DNA of 64,000 bases from Euborellia annulipes (GCA_023213315.1 JAKCPI010002673.1:59089-123088), one strand, 5' to 3'; positions 23,781 through 35,545 are shown, counted from the stretch's first letter. Made by a program: numbers and translations. The notes: generated from the letters alone by a model not told the origin.

Positions 23781-24167
23781 ATGATTTTGAATTCTTATTG
23801 AGAGGGGATGTTTAATATTAAGTAGAGAGCAGGGATAATTAAATCCTTTTATAATAAATTTCAAGCTCCACAATGATAAATAATAGCACACACAAGTCAA
23901 CAAAAAAATTTTTTTTGTGTTTCTGTTCTAATGCTGGAATTCTGATTCTAGACATTGAAAAATATTTCTGAATGTTTAATTTTTAATAACAACAGTTAAT
24001 ATACCTATAGAGAGAGAAAGTATTGGATAAATATCAAAAATTCGATGTAGAGATTTTGATGGATATACACGTTTTGAGGCCCTCTGAATCCAAAAAAAGT
24101 AGTTTTCGCGTCTGTCTGTGTGTGGGTGTGTCTGTGAACAAAATATCTCAGGAAATGTGTACTAGTA

Positions 24168-24385
24168 CAGTGAGCGCCACAATTAAGTCCCCACCTGATA
24201 GCTAGAGCCTTAAGTATATAGTTTAATGAGAAGTAATTTTAATGACTGAAATGGTAAAACGTAAAATCTGGTAGAGATGATTTTATTTTACCTTTTCAAA
24301 TTTAAAATTATTTCACCAATTACCATTTACTATATCATATACTTAGGCTAAAGCTATCAGGTGGGAACTTAATTGTGGCGCTCAG
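24168..24385. mobile_element. Tc1/mariner-type MITE 1, inserted in L
   Basis: 218 bp with ends CAGTGAGCGCCACAATTAAG and its complement, flanked by TA (24166-24167, 24386-24387). Interior pairs TCCCCACCTGATAGC with GCTATCAGGTGGGA. A truncated relative starts at 5765. Confidence 0.85.
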
Positions 24386-24387
24386 TA

Positions 24388-24598
24388 CAGTGAGGGACAA
24401 TATTAAGTTTCACCCAAGCGTTTTCTACTTGTGATTATTTCATTGTTTTTATAAAAGTAAATGAAAATCTTTATTGGAAATTTTCTGGGTTTGAACCATG
24501 AGAGTTTCCATTTAAAAATATACAATATTTTTTTTAAAAACAATGAAATAAACACAAGTAGAAAACGCATGGGTGGGACTTAATATTGTTCCTCACGG
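24388..24598. mobile_element. Tc1/mariner-type MITE 2, adjacent to MITE 1
   Basis: 211 bp with ends CAGTGAGGGACAATATTAAG and its near complement (CTTAATATTGTTCCTCACGG), flanked by TA. It shares the TA at 24386-24387 with MITE 1, so one inserted at the terminal TA of the other. Confidence 0.85.
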
Positions 24599-24835
24599 TA
24601 CCTACTTTACTGATGCGCTTTTTTAGTTTTTTTCGATTTTCTCAAAATTCACTCTAACGATTTTGATTAAAATTCAAAAATCAATTATTTTTTAGATGCC
24701 CTTAAAATGTATATTCTCATTTTGCTCCAAAATTGTTTAAAGACCACTTTACTCTTGTACTCAAAGGAAAGATAAGAGAAATGGTTGCCATGATAACAAA
24801 ATATTAATATTTTTCTATGTTTATAAATTTCCCAT

Positions 24836-25105
24836 GCCTACGGGCATGGTCTACTTGGTAGAGTGCCTACCTTCTATACCGAACGTCGCGGGTTCGGACC
24901 CCAAGCAGTCCGATGATTTTATTTAAGTCATTTGGGTACCTAATGGCTTAAATAGAAATGCCTGGACTCCCAATAAATATTATCTCATATATAACGGTTT
25001 TCGTCAAAGTCTTAATTGGCCTAAGTTGCCGAAAATACTGTGTGAATGTGTATGTGAGTTTGAGTGTGAATGAGAAAAAAGTGCGTTTAAAAAAAAAAAA
25101 AAAAA
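24836..25105 (+). mobile_element. SINE-A
   Basis: Diverged A box (GGTCTACTTGGTAGAGTG), good B box (GGGTTCGGACCCCAAGCAG), A17 tail. TTCCCAT flanks both sides (24829-24835, 25106-25112). Inserted at the end of an L copy. Confidence 0.85.
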
Positions 25106-25462
25106 TTCCCATCTTTAATTTTAATACCCTAGTATAGCCGGCGGGCCTAGCAAGAAGAAGGAACAACAGCCCATATAATTAATAAATTTATTTATACAAA
25201 ATATCGAAAAAACTGAGGGTCAAAATTAAAGTATTTCCATGGGTTTTGTCATGTGAATATTCTATTGTTTAAAAAAAATGAAACATTTTTAATAAAAAGT
25301 AGAAGTTCCATTTGGCTTAGACAACCATTTGCTTTCTATTTAACACATTGTTTAATTCTATTGCCCAAAGTTTTACAATTAATTATATTTATTATTCGTT
25401 TTAAAATACTTCGTAGCAACTAAGACTTCTACTTGTTATCTACACCTATACCTAAATGGAGA

Positions 25463-25681
25463 TCTTTTTTTTTTTAACACTCGCACTTTTTTCTCATTCA
25501 CACTCACACTCACACACACATTCACACAGTCTTTTCGGCAACTCAGGCCATAAGAGACTTTATACGATAACCGTTGTTATTTATAATATCTATTCGGGGT
25601 CCAGGACTGCCTGTGGTCCGAACCCGCGACGTTCAGTATAGAAGGTAGGCACACTACCAACTACACCAAGCCCGAGGGCCC
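25463..25681 (-). mobile_element. SINE-A with an internal deletion
   Basis: Minus-strand copy that joins GGTCCAGG directly to ACTGCCTGTGG, lacking about 45 bp of body between two CCAGGCA-like words. Head and tail are intact. Confidence 0.85.
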
Positions 25682-26339
25682 CTTGTTAATTGGGGAAATT
25701 TTTTTTAACAATTGATTTTTTTGAATTTTCAATTATTCTTTCAGATTTCGTCATCAGTATTCAGCTGGCTTTAAATGAAAAATATTCCTCAGGAAGTGTG
25801 ACAAATATTTTGTAAACAAGTTCATTATTATCGGCATCTTTACCTTTTTCAATCTTCGTAATCATTCCATATATTTTTCCGTTTTTTGAGATGGCTTGCA
25901 ATGTCATAGAGTTCTTAGGAGAGCCATAGATATATATATATAAAATATTTTAATGTCTCAATAATGCCAAATACAAATTTGCAGATCCGTGAATTGACTT
26001 TAGATAGCTGAGTTGCTGATTAATATTGATAATTCCAAAATTTATGAATTCCTTTGGCTTCTTGTAAATAATAATAACGATTTGGTAATAAGAAAAATCT
26101 ATAATAAAAGACAAAAAGTAAAAATTAAAATATTTTCTAATATTTATTAATGTTAATATATGTTATATTTTTTAGATTAACTCGTGAATTTATAATTAAG
26201 ATTTCAAATGTCATAATCGAAACCACTCACTAAATTAATAAAAATTAATATCAAGGTAAGTAATCTTAATATTAAAAGCATCTATAATTTACCTTTATTA
26301 TCAGTAATCATATATAAATTGAACTGCATATAGAGATAT

Positions 26340-27000
26340 TGCGAATTGCTCATATCGTAATAATCATTTGGGCTTAATGGGTGAGGAAGGCCCTAGGGCT
26401 TGGATTAATATTATCACAATTCATGACGTAGAATAACCAAACAACTCGAGTTTTAATCCTTCGCCTCCCACCTCGCTTCTAGGGCCAAAAGGCCCTTATG
26501 CAGACCTCGTTGTGCAGGATTAACACCAGAGTTTAAATCCTCCCACTTTAGAAAGTCAAATCCTGTTTATTTACAATTAGACTGTGTGTTAATCTCGTAA
26601 GAAAGATTTAAACTTTTCGAAGATTGGAGAATAAAGTTGTCGCCTGCCGGTCATGATTACCTCAGAGAGTCCCAAAAGAAATCTTAAAAAAAAAAAAAAA
26701 AATGGAATATACAGCAGTATATATATGTTAAGAAAAGTCAAGAAGACTTTTTTTTCTTTCAAAATGGGGAAAAGTGCGAGGTTCAGCATGCACAAAAAGT
26801 CAATTTCAAATCCGAAAATGGAAAATCTGAAAAGGTGGCCGGGGAGGAAGGGTATAAGGAATGGGGTTCTCTAAGGGATGTTTGAGAATAAGAAGGGCTT
26901 TTGCGTCTGTCAATGGCCCCCTATGAATACATTGGCCTTGGATATGTTAATCGAACGATCGAACCGACATGACCAAATGGTCACTTGCACTTTTCGAAAC
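26340..27000. promoter_or_regulatory. Unique block with homeodomain-like sites
   Basis: AATCATTTGGGCTTAATGGG, GTCAATGGCCCCCTATGAAT and ATGTTAATCGAACGATCG. Two overlapping open frames (26589-26874) run over A and T homopolymers and are not credible genes. Confidence 0.25.
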
Positions 27001-27698
27001 ATCTAGAACTTTTTTTTTAACACTGTAATGTATTCAATAAAATTAGTCATTTACATAAGAAGACATCGACCAAAAATCATTTGACTGACAATTGCGCATC
27101 AAAATAGAAAAAAAACAAACAATTGCCATTTTGGTTTGAAATGAGATCAAATAATTTTAATCATTTTAAATAGTTCAAATGAAACATTTAAAACATATTA
27201 ACCCCTCCCCAAATTAGCCATTTACATAAGAAGAAGAGGGGGGGGGGCATCCCCGACAAATAATTTTTTTGCAATTTTCAAAGAAAGTCATAAATCTATG
27301 GTAAGGACGAAGGAGCTAAGGGTACTCTAACCCTCCGTCTCTAAAAGTCCGGAAGTTACTAGATATTTTGGGTATTCACTCAATAATTTTTTATTCTAGC
27401 CTTCTAGTTTTATTTGTGGATTAAAAAACAAATATGATCCTCCCGGTGGTGAATTAATCTCCTTAAGCACCAAATCAAATATTTTAAGTGAATCTAAAAA
27501 AAAAACGACTAAAAGTCACAACTCTTTGATATAATCTTTTGTCGCTTAATTAGCTTTATTAATAATAAAATAAGGAATAGAATCTATAAGAAAAGTAAGC
27601 TCTAGATTCAAGACACTGCTCAACGCAATGTGGTCATTACGGTAGTCTAAGGCTTATATATATATGTTCTGGAAGGTTTCCGCGACCCGATGTATGGG

Positions 27699-28108
27699 AA
27701 GATAAGGTTTCTCGGGTTAAGTGGCGTGTGATGTTGAGATTTACTCGACGTTTCGACTCTCCTTTTGGAGCCATTTTCAAGAATATGGGATTAGGAGGGA
27801 ATTGTCCAAGCCCCTAACACATCAACTAACCAAACCAATAACACCTCGACTTGGGGAGGCAGATTGAGGCCCCGTAGTTAACCTAAACCGAACACAAACA
27901 CAATTACACACACCCAATCTTCCTTCAGCTCCCAGAGACCAAACCCAGCCTCTGAGGCATCCGCCAAATTGACCAGGAAGGGAGACCTAAACTACCTCAA
28001 CAATTCCCCCCTAATCACATACTCTTGAAAATGGCTCCAAAAGGAGAGCCGAAACGTCGAGTAAATCTCAACATCACACGCCACTTAACCCGAGAAAACT
28101 TATCTTCG
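27699..28108. repeat. Inverted repeat with hammerhead-like motifs
   Basis: About 105 bp at 27699-27801 and 28003-28108 are inverted copies containing CTCGACGTTTCG and GGCTCC-AAAA-GGAGAGCC. Between them are about 200 bp of unique, A/C-rich sequence. AT-dinucleotide runs border both outer ends. It resembles terminal sequences of retroelements that carry hammerhead motifs, such as Penelope-like elements, but no protein is present. Confidence 0.5.
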
Positions 28109-28465
28109 CATATATATATATAGCAAAAAAAATTTCAAATATAGTATAAGTTCTGCTACCTCTTTGTTTTTTTTACACCTACCATTCCTATTATGGGTTC
28201 AGAATTTCAGCCTCCTATCTTATATACAAGGGGGTGCTCATCGACTTTGGAATATCTTAATTTTATAAAAAATCCTTAAAAAGAACTTGTTGGAATATTA
28301 AGTAAAACACGTAAATTATGCACCAAAAATAAGGTTTTTTTTTAATTTATAAATAGTATTTAGACAAAGTAACCTGTAACAAAAGTAAAACAAAACAAAA
28401 CAAGATCAAGCATTTTTCAGAAAAATTCCAAAAAAAACACTCAATTAAGCACTCTCTTCCTCTAA

Positions 28466-28853
28466 GGCTGAAAGCACACCAATTGAGCAAAACGCTCTTG
28501 GACAAAACGTTTTGCTCAATGCCAACACCGATTAGGCAAAATGTTTTGCCATTGGAATGCCAAATGTTTTGTCATTGAGCGTTTTTGCCTAATCGATGTG
28601 CGTTGGCATTTTTTGCTCAATGGCCGAACATTCTCTCCAATGCCAACGCACACCGATTGAGCAAAACGCTCAATGACAAAACATTTTGTTCAATGATGTA
28701 GAATCATGTCCAATTGTGTTTTGCCTCTTCGGTTTATTTAAATTTAAAAATAGTATTTAACTCATAGATGTTGACCCATAGAAAAGCATTGAAAAAACAG
28801 TCTTAGGTACGATTAGTCGAAAACGTTTTTGCTCAATTGGTGTGCGTTCAGTC
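28466..28853. mobile_element. MITE, PIF/Harbinger-like
   Basis: 388 bp with inverted ends GGCTGAAAGCACACCAATTG and CAATTGGTGTGCGTTCAGTC, flanked by TAA on both sides (28463-28465, 28854-28856). A 3-bp TWA duplication is the PIF/Harbinger rule. The interior is full of self-complementary words such as GAGCAAAACGCTC and CAAAACGTTTTG. Confidence 0.75.
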
Positions 28854-29197
28854 TAAAGCCAACTGAAATTTTACAATGATATTGCTATGGATAGATATTA
28901 CAAATGTATGTGTTAGTCAAACTGAAAAACAAAAGATAATTTTTTTGGAGATCCTGGTTCGATTCCAAGGGGTGCAATTTTTGCCCAATCAAAAATAAAT
29001 TCATCTTGCAAATTTGCTTTGGTGAAACTGACTGGCTTACATACACTCTTTGAGGGTTGTTTGAAAAAATTCCGCTTTTTAAAATAAAGTTATACCTAGT
29101 TAATAATAAGTTATATTTATAATTAGATCTAGGTCTATAATTTATTGGGTTTTTCTTACTTTATGAAAAAAAATCTTCCAATGATGGATAAATAAAA

Positions 29198-29456
29198 CAG
29201 AATAGCCTCTATCGAATGAAAATCCCAAAAAAAGAAAACGTTTGAGTCTTGGCTATACATGAACTTAGGTGCAATATTTTACACAATTTTGTATGATAGT
29301 ATAATATATTGTTATATTATAACAACTCTATCTGCATCTCGATGTGTTATTCATTGAGAGTGCGTATATTCTCATAAGAACTTGATGGCATCATTTAATT
29401 AAAGCCGAAATGTTATCTTTTATTGGGATTTTTATTCGATAGAGGCTATCTTGTTT
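29198..29456. repeat. Inverted repeat with a hammerhead-like motif
   Basis: AGCCTCTATCGAATGAAAAT near 29205 pairs with ATTTTTATTCGATAGAGGCT near 29427. Inside the right side, CTTGATGGCATC...GCCGAAATG lies at 29391-29411. Confidence 0.4.
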
Positions 29457-30077
29457 GGCTGACATCCTCTCCTTTTTTATTGATATAATCGCTCGACAGC
29501 CACTTCTCTTATCGATATCTTCCAAAGTTGTCTGCAGATGAATGAACGTTTCCAGGTCCTGCGGGTTTCTTTGCTGTTACTTATTAGTTAGTAGTTCCTC
29601 TTTAATTTTTTCTGAATCGCCAATCTATTTTGCCTCTCCTTGTAGATTTTTAATTTAATTTAAAATCTGTAAAATTATATACAATTTAAACAAATTACCA
29701 GCTCTATTTGAGCTAACTTTGAATATGAACTTACCTGTTTTAATGAAAAAAGAATGGAACAAAAAAATTTTATTTTAACTATTCTGATATAAATCTTGAA
29801 ATCAACATTACTTTTTAGGTTTTAATTTAATAGGAAATTATATTATTTAAATATAATTCAATCCACTTTATCCAAAACTGTCAGTTTGCCTTTATTTTAT
29901 TTCATAGATAAATAAAATATGATATGATGAATGATATTTCTTTCACTGCAGTTGATGACATTTCTTTTTTTTTTATTTCCTCGAGATGGCGCTTTTGTAC
30001 AGATCCGCTAAATTTAAAATTAAATATTTAATAAATAATTATTTATTAAATATTTTTTTGATTATAGTCTATAATTA
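29457..30077. other. AT-rich DNA, nothing recognised
   Basis: No repeat family or credible open frame. Confidence 0.45.
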
Positions 30078-30205
30078 AAAATCTGGTGTAACTGGTCGCA
30101 CTGCACACAACTTTCTCTTACCTTTGGCAATAGAGTGTTGTGTTCTGTACTTTTCACACCAGATTTCTTTATGTCGAGATATATTTAATTTCCGCCGATA
30201 TATTT
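30078..30205 (-). repeat. Repeat L, terminal hairpin
   Basis: Hairpin from AAATCTGGTGTAACTGGTCG to TTTTCACACCAGATTTC, then ATGTCGAGATATATTTAATT. Confidence 0.75.
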
Positions 30206-30281
30206 GAATTCAATATATATATATGAATATGTGGGGGGTCAAGTATATGTTTATAGTGATATTTAATGACAATGATCACAT

Positions 30282-30750
30282 CAGAGGCGTACCGAGGAAG
30301 TTGGGGGCCTGGGGCGGCTTCAGAAGAGGGGGCTTTATATTGAATTTTTTTTTTTTTGGGGGGGGTGCTCATCTTTAAAATATCCCTTTCCTCCATGCAC
30401 AAAAATATTTTTAAAATACGGTACATCCCTGAACTCCAAAGGGTCAGAACCTCTCAAAGAGAAATTTTCATTAAATTTTGTTTTTTTTTTTAATCTAAAT
30501 TTTTCCGTTTTTACTTGAGCCCTGAGGGCCCCCAAATGCCTAGGGCGGCGGGTTTTCAGGGGCCAAAAAAATTAATTTCTATATTAAAATATTTAAAAAT
30601 GACACTTTATAAGGAAGTTTACCCAAAAGTATGCTGTGCGCTTTGCTTCACGCGGGTTCGGCGCCCTACGAGCGCATTAAGCACCCTTCGGACGGACTTT
30701 CAATAAATGTTAACAGCTGGCATATTCTCAAATCCGGTCCTGTGAATTTG
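30282..30750 (+). mobile_element. hAT element fragment, left end only
   Basis: Begins CAGAGGCGTACCGAGG, matching the end of the 31851 MITE, then GGGGGCCTGGGGCGGC. No matching right end is found, so the right limit is a guess. Internal sequence at 30520-30720 is GC-richer but not recognisably coding. Confidence 0.45.
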
Positions 30751-30939
30751 ATATGTATCAAAATTTTTCGCCGTTCCCTAAGACAAAACATTGATTTATC
30801 CGTCTAATAGTGGAATCTGATGTAACTAATATCCAATTTTCTTATTGATTTTAACAACTAAGTGCTATATACTACACTAAATAGGAAAGATATTTATTGT
30901 GAATTTGGATCATCTGATTACAAATCTATTATTCTCCTC

Positions 30940-31660
30940 CCAAACCAGTTGGAGGTTTCCCGGTGCCCGTGCCGTACCGAAAAAGAAGATGGCTGCCCCC
31001 ATTAATCACAGGCAAACCGAGAGAGAGAGAAGAGAACCGAGTGGCTCGGCGCCCAAAGTGCTTCCCTCCGATCGTTAGCTACGAGCCATTTGCAACGAGA
31101 GGAAAAAGCCAATTCAAGCGAATTTCTTTGTCTGTACACAAGGCATCAGCGCAATTGTTGCCAAAACATAATCAGGCCAACGGAGGCAAGTTAAACCAAT
31201 AGGAAAACAAAAGAAAAAGAAAGAGAAATATTTTTATAGTTGAGAGCTTAAAAAGAAAAAAAAGATTCGATAAATAAGTCGGGGTGAATTTCATCTAGTT
31301 TTATTCTTAAAAAAAAAAGGTAGTGGTAGTTCAAGCTCAGAATTAAATTTAATCTAACTTGATGACATCGTTATTATTCTGCTATTAGAAATTATGCAAA
31401 TAATCAAAAAGATTACAAAAATTTGTATTGCAAAAAGATTTATTAATACAAACTATTATATTATTTATTATTTTATTTATAAGACTTTAGCAACCATTTA
31501 GAAATTTGCTCGCTGTAGCTAATATTCGCGCCTCCCCTATGAACAGTACGCGCCTCACCGTTTGGAATACACTGGATGCGGCCGGAGAGACAATTTTTCC
31601 GGGTCTTTTCAATTTCTCTCATTGATTAGCAAATACAACCTAAAGCATCTGGAGGGGTCA
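30940..31660. promoter_or_regulatory. Unique blocks at 30.94-31.26 and 31.50-31.65 kb
   Basis: AAGAAGATGGCTGCCCCCAT (YY1-like) next to ATTAATCACAGG; then GCGCCTCCCC, GCGGCCGGAG and TCATTGATTAGCAAATAC. The 79-codon open frame at 30963-31202 is basic, low in complexity and unrecognised. Confidence 0.25.
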
Positions 31661-31779
31661 AAAAAAAGATCGAGATACATTGCGAATAACAACGGAAGCC
31701 CAGCGATTTAGGAAATATAATTTAATCAAGACAGTGGCGTAACCAAGACAAGGTTGATTCAAATTCATTACTTTTTGAA

Positions 31780-32380
31780 ATAAAAAATAATAGCGACGAG
31801 GAACAAAAAAATTATATCTGAAATGAAATTCTCCTATCTTACAATATATGCAGTGGCGTACCGAGGGGGGGGGGGGGGGCGAGGGGGGCGGTCCGCCCAG
31901 GCCCCGAGTCGGCATAGGCCCCCATATATTTATAAAAAAAAAATTCAATATAAGGCCCCCTTTTTTAGAGCCGCTCCAGGCCCCCAACTGCCTCGGTACG
32001 CCTCTGAATATATGCTGAATATATTTTTTTTATATTAAAGATTTAAAGGATTTTCAAATAGATGAATACTAAATTTTTATTTTTATTTTTATTTTCTTTA
32101 TGAAATTCTGAGTTTATTAAAAAAAATCCCATTAAAATTGGGCGAGTAGTTTGGGAGTTATAGGCAGTTGAATATTCAAATTTTTAATATTTTAATGATA
32201 TTTTATTAAGACTTAAGAAATTGGCGAACGGAGGGGAAATGCGCCTGCACCTCCCCTCCAAGCATTGTCGATGCCGAGTAGAACAGAGAGGCTCTGCTAT
32301 TTTTAAACCTTTCAAAAAAAATATAAAATAATTAAACTCTTTTTACTCAGATAGTTTAAATAAAAAATAATAATATACCT
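31780..32380 (+). repeat. Repeat Q, interrupted by a hAT MITE
   Basis: Contains ATTGGGCGAGTAGTTTGGGA, GTTATAGGCAGTTGAATATT, then AACGGAGGGGAAATGCGCCT pairing with CACCTCCCCTCC. Other copies are at 36140-36440 (+) and 44300-44690 (-). Confidence 0.75.
31851..32006 (+). mobile_element. hAT MITE inserted in repeat Q
   Basis: A 156-bp element with ends CAGTGGCGTACCGAG and CTCGGTACGCCTCTG. The exact 8-bp duplication AATATATG is at 31843-31850 and 32007-32014. The related Q copy at 44.3-44.7 kb has the unoccupied site (AATATATG once, minus strand, 44663-44670), which confirms both boundaries. Confidence 0.95.
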
Positions 32381-32639
32381 GTCACAAATATATCCTGATT
32401 ATGACTTCATTCATTAGACCCAGAGATATGAATGTGGCTTGTTGTTAAGCTACAACAAATAATACTCTCGCTTGGATGGGAGAGATTAATTAATAATCAC
32501 ATAAAACAACTAGTATTTCTTTATTTTGCTTTATTATTTGAATGCTCTATTAATTATTCTTTTTTCAATATCTTTGATCTGACTTTTTAACTTTGCCCAT
32601 CAACCGTAGGTTGGACAGGTAAAGTTAATGTAATCGTAA

Positions 32640-32718
32640 AAAAAAATCGAAATTTTTCTGAAACTGCCAAAATGCGTTTTGAGGTCCCCTGAATCCATTT
32701 AAGAAGTTTTTGGAATGA

Positions 32719-32750
<32 letters not shown>

Positions 32751-32880
32751 GGGGGGGGGTGCGTGTATATGTCTGTGGTAATTTTTTTCCTCAACGAAAA
32801 CTCAAAAACTATTTGTTCAATTGTTTTGAAATTTTGCGCCCATAAACTAGGGGTAGAGGCCAAGAACAGAAAAGCTTTTG
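32640..32880. repeat. L-like scrap with a GT microsatellite
   Basis: CGTTTTGAGGTCCCCTGAAT is followed by (TG)n and a G run (about 32719-32759), then a CAATTGTTTTGAAATTTTGC region not found elsewhere here. Confidence 0.5.
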
Positions 32881-33192
32881 GTAAACATCGGACCATTAGG
32901 GGGGGCTCTAGGGGGGACAAAAATTTTTTCCTCACATAACCTATATTTTTTTTTATATATTCAGAAACTAGACTTCCTCCCGAGTAAAATGATATATAAT
33001 ATGTATAACATCGAACCATCAGGGAGGGCTCTAGGGGGGACAAATAATTTTTCTTACATAACCTATAATTTTTTTATATATTCAGAAACTAGACTTTCTC
33101 GCGAGTAAAATGATATATAATATGTATAACATCAGACCATCAGGGGGACTCTAGGGGGGACAAATATTTTTTTCTTGAATAGTGGGTGGGCA
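32880..33192 (+). repeat. Minisatellite, period about 122 bp
   Basis: ACATCGGACCATTAGGGG and relatives at about 32884, 33007 and 33128; units contain CTCTAGGGGGGACAA and ATATATTCAGAAACTAGACT. AAAGTTGTGCGCTCGGCTTA follows at 33190, as in the second array. Confidence 0.8.
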
Positions 33193-33227
33193 AAGTTGTG
33201 CGCTCGGCTTAGTCCGACCCTTTATTT

Positions 33228-33310
33228 TTAACTCTTTTCGGCTACTGCGGCCATTTAGGGGTTAGAGATTTATTTAAATAAATTTCCAAACGGAACAATT
33301 GAGTGACCGT
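33228..33310 (-). mobile_element. SINE core fragment
   Basis: Minus-strand CTCTTTTCGGCTACTGCGGC-CATTTAGG, the core shared by both SINE families. Similar scraps lie at 18932-18962 (+) and 60878-60918 (-). Confidence 0.5.
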
Positions 33311-33419
33311 CAATCTTCTCCGTTCCAGGCCCCGGCGTTAGATCTTACTTTGATTTTAAAAAATTTCATTTTTTCTCTTTTTATCTTTAGAATGCAATGA
33401 ATGAGTGATGATTATTAGT

Positions 33420-33600
33420 GCCCTTGGGCTTGGTGTAGATGGTAGCGTGTTGACCTTCTATACCAAGGGTCGGGAGTTCGAAACCCAGGCAGTCTGATGA
33501 TTTTGTATAGGCCATTTGGATACCAAATAACTGGACCCCCAATATATATATATTCATAAATAAAGGTTATTGTTTTTTTTTTTTTTTTTTTTTTTTTATT
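33420..33600 (+). mobile_element. SINE-A, 3' end replaced by a T run
   Basis: Head and first body part (CCCTTGGGCTTGGTGTAGAT), then GGTTATTG followed by 25 T (33573-33597). The conserved 3' core and tail are missing. Confidence 0.8.
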
Positions 33601-33929
33601 TTCTATATCAGTTGTTTGGGGACATTCAAACCAAATTAATTTCTTTTAATTACACAGTCGCTGGTATTTTAACTAGGTAACGTCTATTTCCTGATTTCGA
33701 ACGAAATTTTTTTTTCATTGTGCTCCCGATAATTATTTTATAATTTAGACAATATATAATATTGAATTAATACTGATTTTACTTTTGTGTTTATAGTAAA
33801 AGTTTTTTTTTTTTTATTATATTCGCCTCTGGCAATTTTTTTGATAAGTTCTTGCTTTTTTTATTTTTTTGAAGCTATTAATAGATAAAGTTTTGAATTA
33901 TTATTATAAATTTTATAAAATTTAACTAC

Positions 33930-34254
33930 AAAAAGAAGATAATGATCAATTTGACATTTCTTTCAAATGATGGAGGTGTCAATTTTTTTTTTTCGAATTC
34001 AATCGGCGCCGAGAGATCAGGCCAGGAGACTGGCGTAATTCTCTTCTAGGCTTTTTTTCTCGCACGACATCGCTCTTCAAAAACTCGGAATACCTCTCTC
34101 ATTTATTTACGGATTCGTGGCAAAATGCAAAACTGGTCTTTTGAGTCAATTATAAAGCTATGGAAATTTTTTTATTTAGCTATGACCACATAGAATGGGG
34201 GTTTATTACTGGCATTCATGATTTGTAATCATATCTCTCGTTATAAAAAATAAT
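33930..34254 (-). repeat. Repeat P, minus copy
   Basis: Runs from a TTTTATAAAATTTAA end through TCGGCGCCGAGAGATCAGGC, CGGATTCGTGGCAAAATGCA and CTATGGAAATTTTTTTATTT to GTAATCATATCTCTCG. It shows the unoccupied site of the composite hAT unit. Confidence 0.75.
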
Positions 34255-34500
34255 AATAATTTATTGTTTTTACTTTCTCTTATCTATATTGTTAATATAC
34301 ATATATATATAGAGAGAAAGTATTGGATTCATGTGAAAAATTCGATGTCGAGATTTTGATGGATATACACGTTTTGAGGCCCCCTGAATCCAAAAAAGTG
34401 GTTTTTGTGATATGGTCTGTTTGTCTGCCTGTGAACAAAATATCTCAAGAACCAAAATAGCTATGAGGTTGAAATTTTATATTTAAGTTTGTCTCTGTTG
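34255..34500 (+). repeat. Repeat L, 5' part
   Basis: Starts at the AT palindrome, runs through GAGGCCCCCTGAATCC and stops after GTTGAAATTTTATATTTAAG. It directly abuts a minus-oriented P copy. Confidence 0.8.
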
Positions 34501-34699
34501 AGAGATGCGGAAATTAAAATAATAATAATAATAAGGTTTTTATCCACCATGGTGGTTCTATTTTTGTTTTATTAGTGGCAATTAGCTGTGGTGAGGGGTC
34601 TATCATACAAATTTATTTGTGGCAAAAATCCTTTATTTAATATTTATAAAAATATTAATAAAAAAAAATGATCTCTCAGAACTTTCTAAATGTTGACAT

Positions 34700-34959
34700 G
34701 CCCTCGGGGCTTGGAGTAGTTGGTAGCGTGTTACCTTCTATACCAAAAGTCGCGGATTCGGACCCCAGGCAGTCCGATGATTTTATTTAAGGCATTTGGA
34801 TACTAAATGACTTAAATAGAAATGCCTGGACCCTCAATAGATATATTATTAATTAACGGTTATCGTCAAAGTCCTAAATGGCCTAAGTTGCCGAAAAGAC
34901 TGTGTGAATGTGGGTGTGAATGAGAAAAAAAGTGAATGTAAAAAAAAAAATAAAAAAAA
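34700..34959 (+). mobile_element. SINE-A, full length
   Basis: Complete copy between AAATGTTGACAT duplications (34688-34699 and 34960-34971). Confidence 0.92.
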
Positions 34960-35069
34960 AAATGTTGACATCATAACGCCTTTTCTATGCGCAAAATTTA
35001 TAATAGATACCGATTTTCTGAATTTTTCTCCACATGGAATGTAATTAATTCTCTTATCCTATATGTTGA

Positions 35070-35545
35070 ATCGATTTTTACTTTCTCTTACCTATGTATA
35101 TATATGTAATATGTATATAGAGAGAAAGTATTGGATTCATGTCAAAAATTCGATGTCGAGATTTTGATGGATCTTCAAGTTTTGAGGTCCCCTGAATAAA
35201 AAAAAGTGGTTTTCGCGACATGGTCTGTCTGTCTTGTGTCTGTCGGTGTGTGTTCAATTTTAAGCATGTAGGAATTGAGCTATGAGGTTGAAATTTTATA
35301 TATAAGTTAAACACCCCCCGGGAGCGTGAAAATAAGCTTTTAATCAAAATCGGCCAAAGAGTACTATTACTTTACTGATGTACTTTTTCAGTTTTTTTCG
35401 ATTTTCTCAAAATTCGCTCTAACGATTTTTTTTTAAATTCATAAATCAAATATTTATTACATTTTCTTTAAAATGTATATTCTCATTTTGCCATTGAAAT
35501 CTTCCGAAGACCACTTTACTCTTGAATTTCATAGGAACGTTTTAC
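35070..35545 (+). repeat. Repeat L, 5' two-thirds
   Basis: AT palindrome through ACTCTTGAATTTCATAGG. A second L copy follows immediately. Confidence 0.8.

Larger units (their letters stand above)
24000..24835 (+). repeat. Repeat L, split by two MITEs
   Basis: 24000-24167 and 24599-24835 are consecutive parts of one L copy, broken at AGTACTAGTA by the two Tc1-type MITEs. A SINE-A follows its end. Confidence 0.8.
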
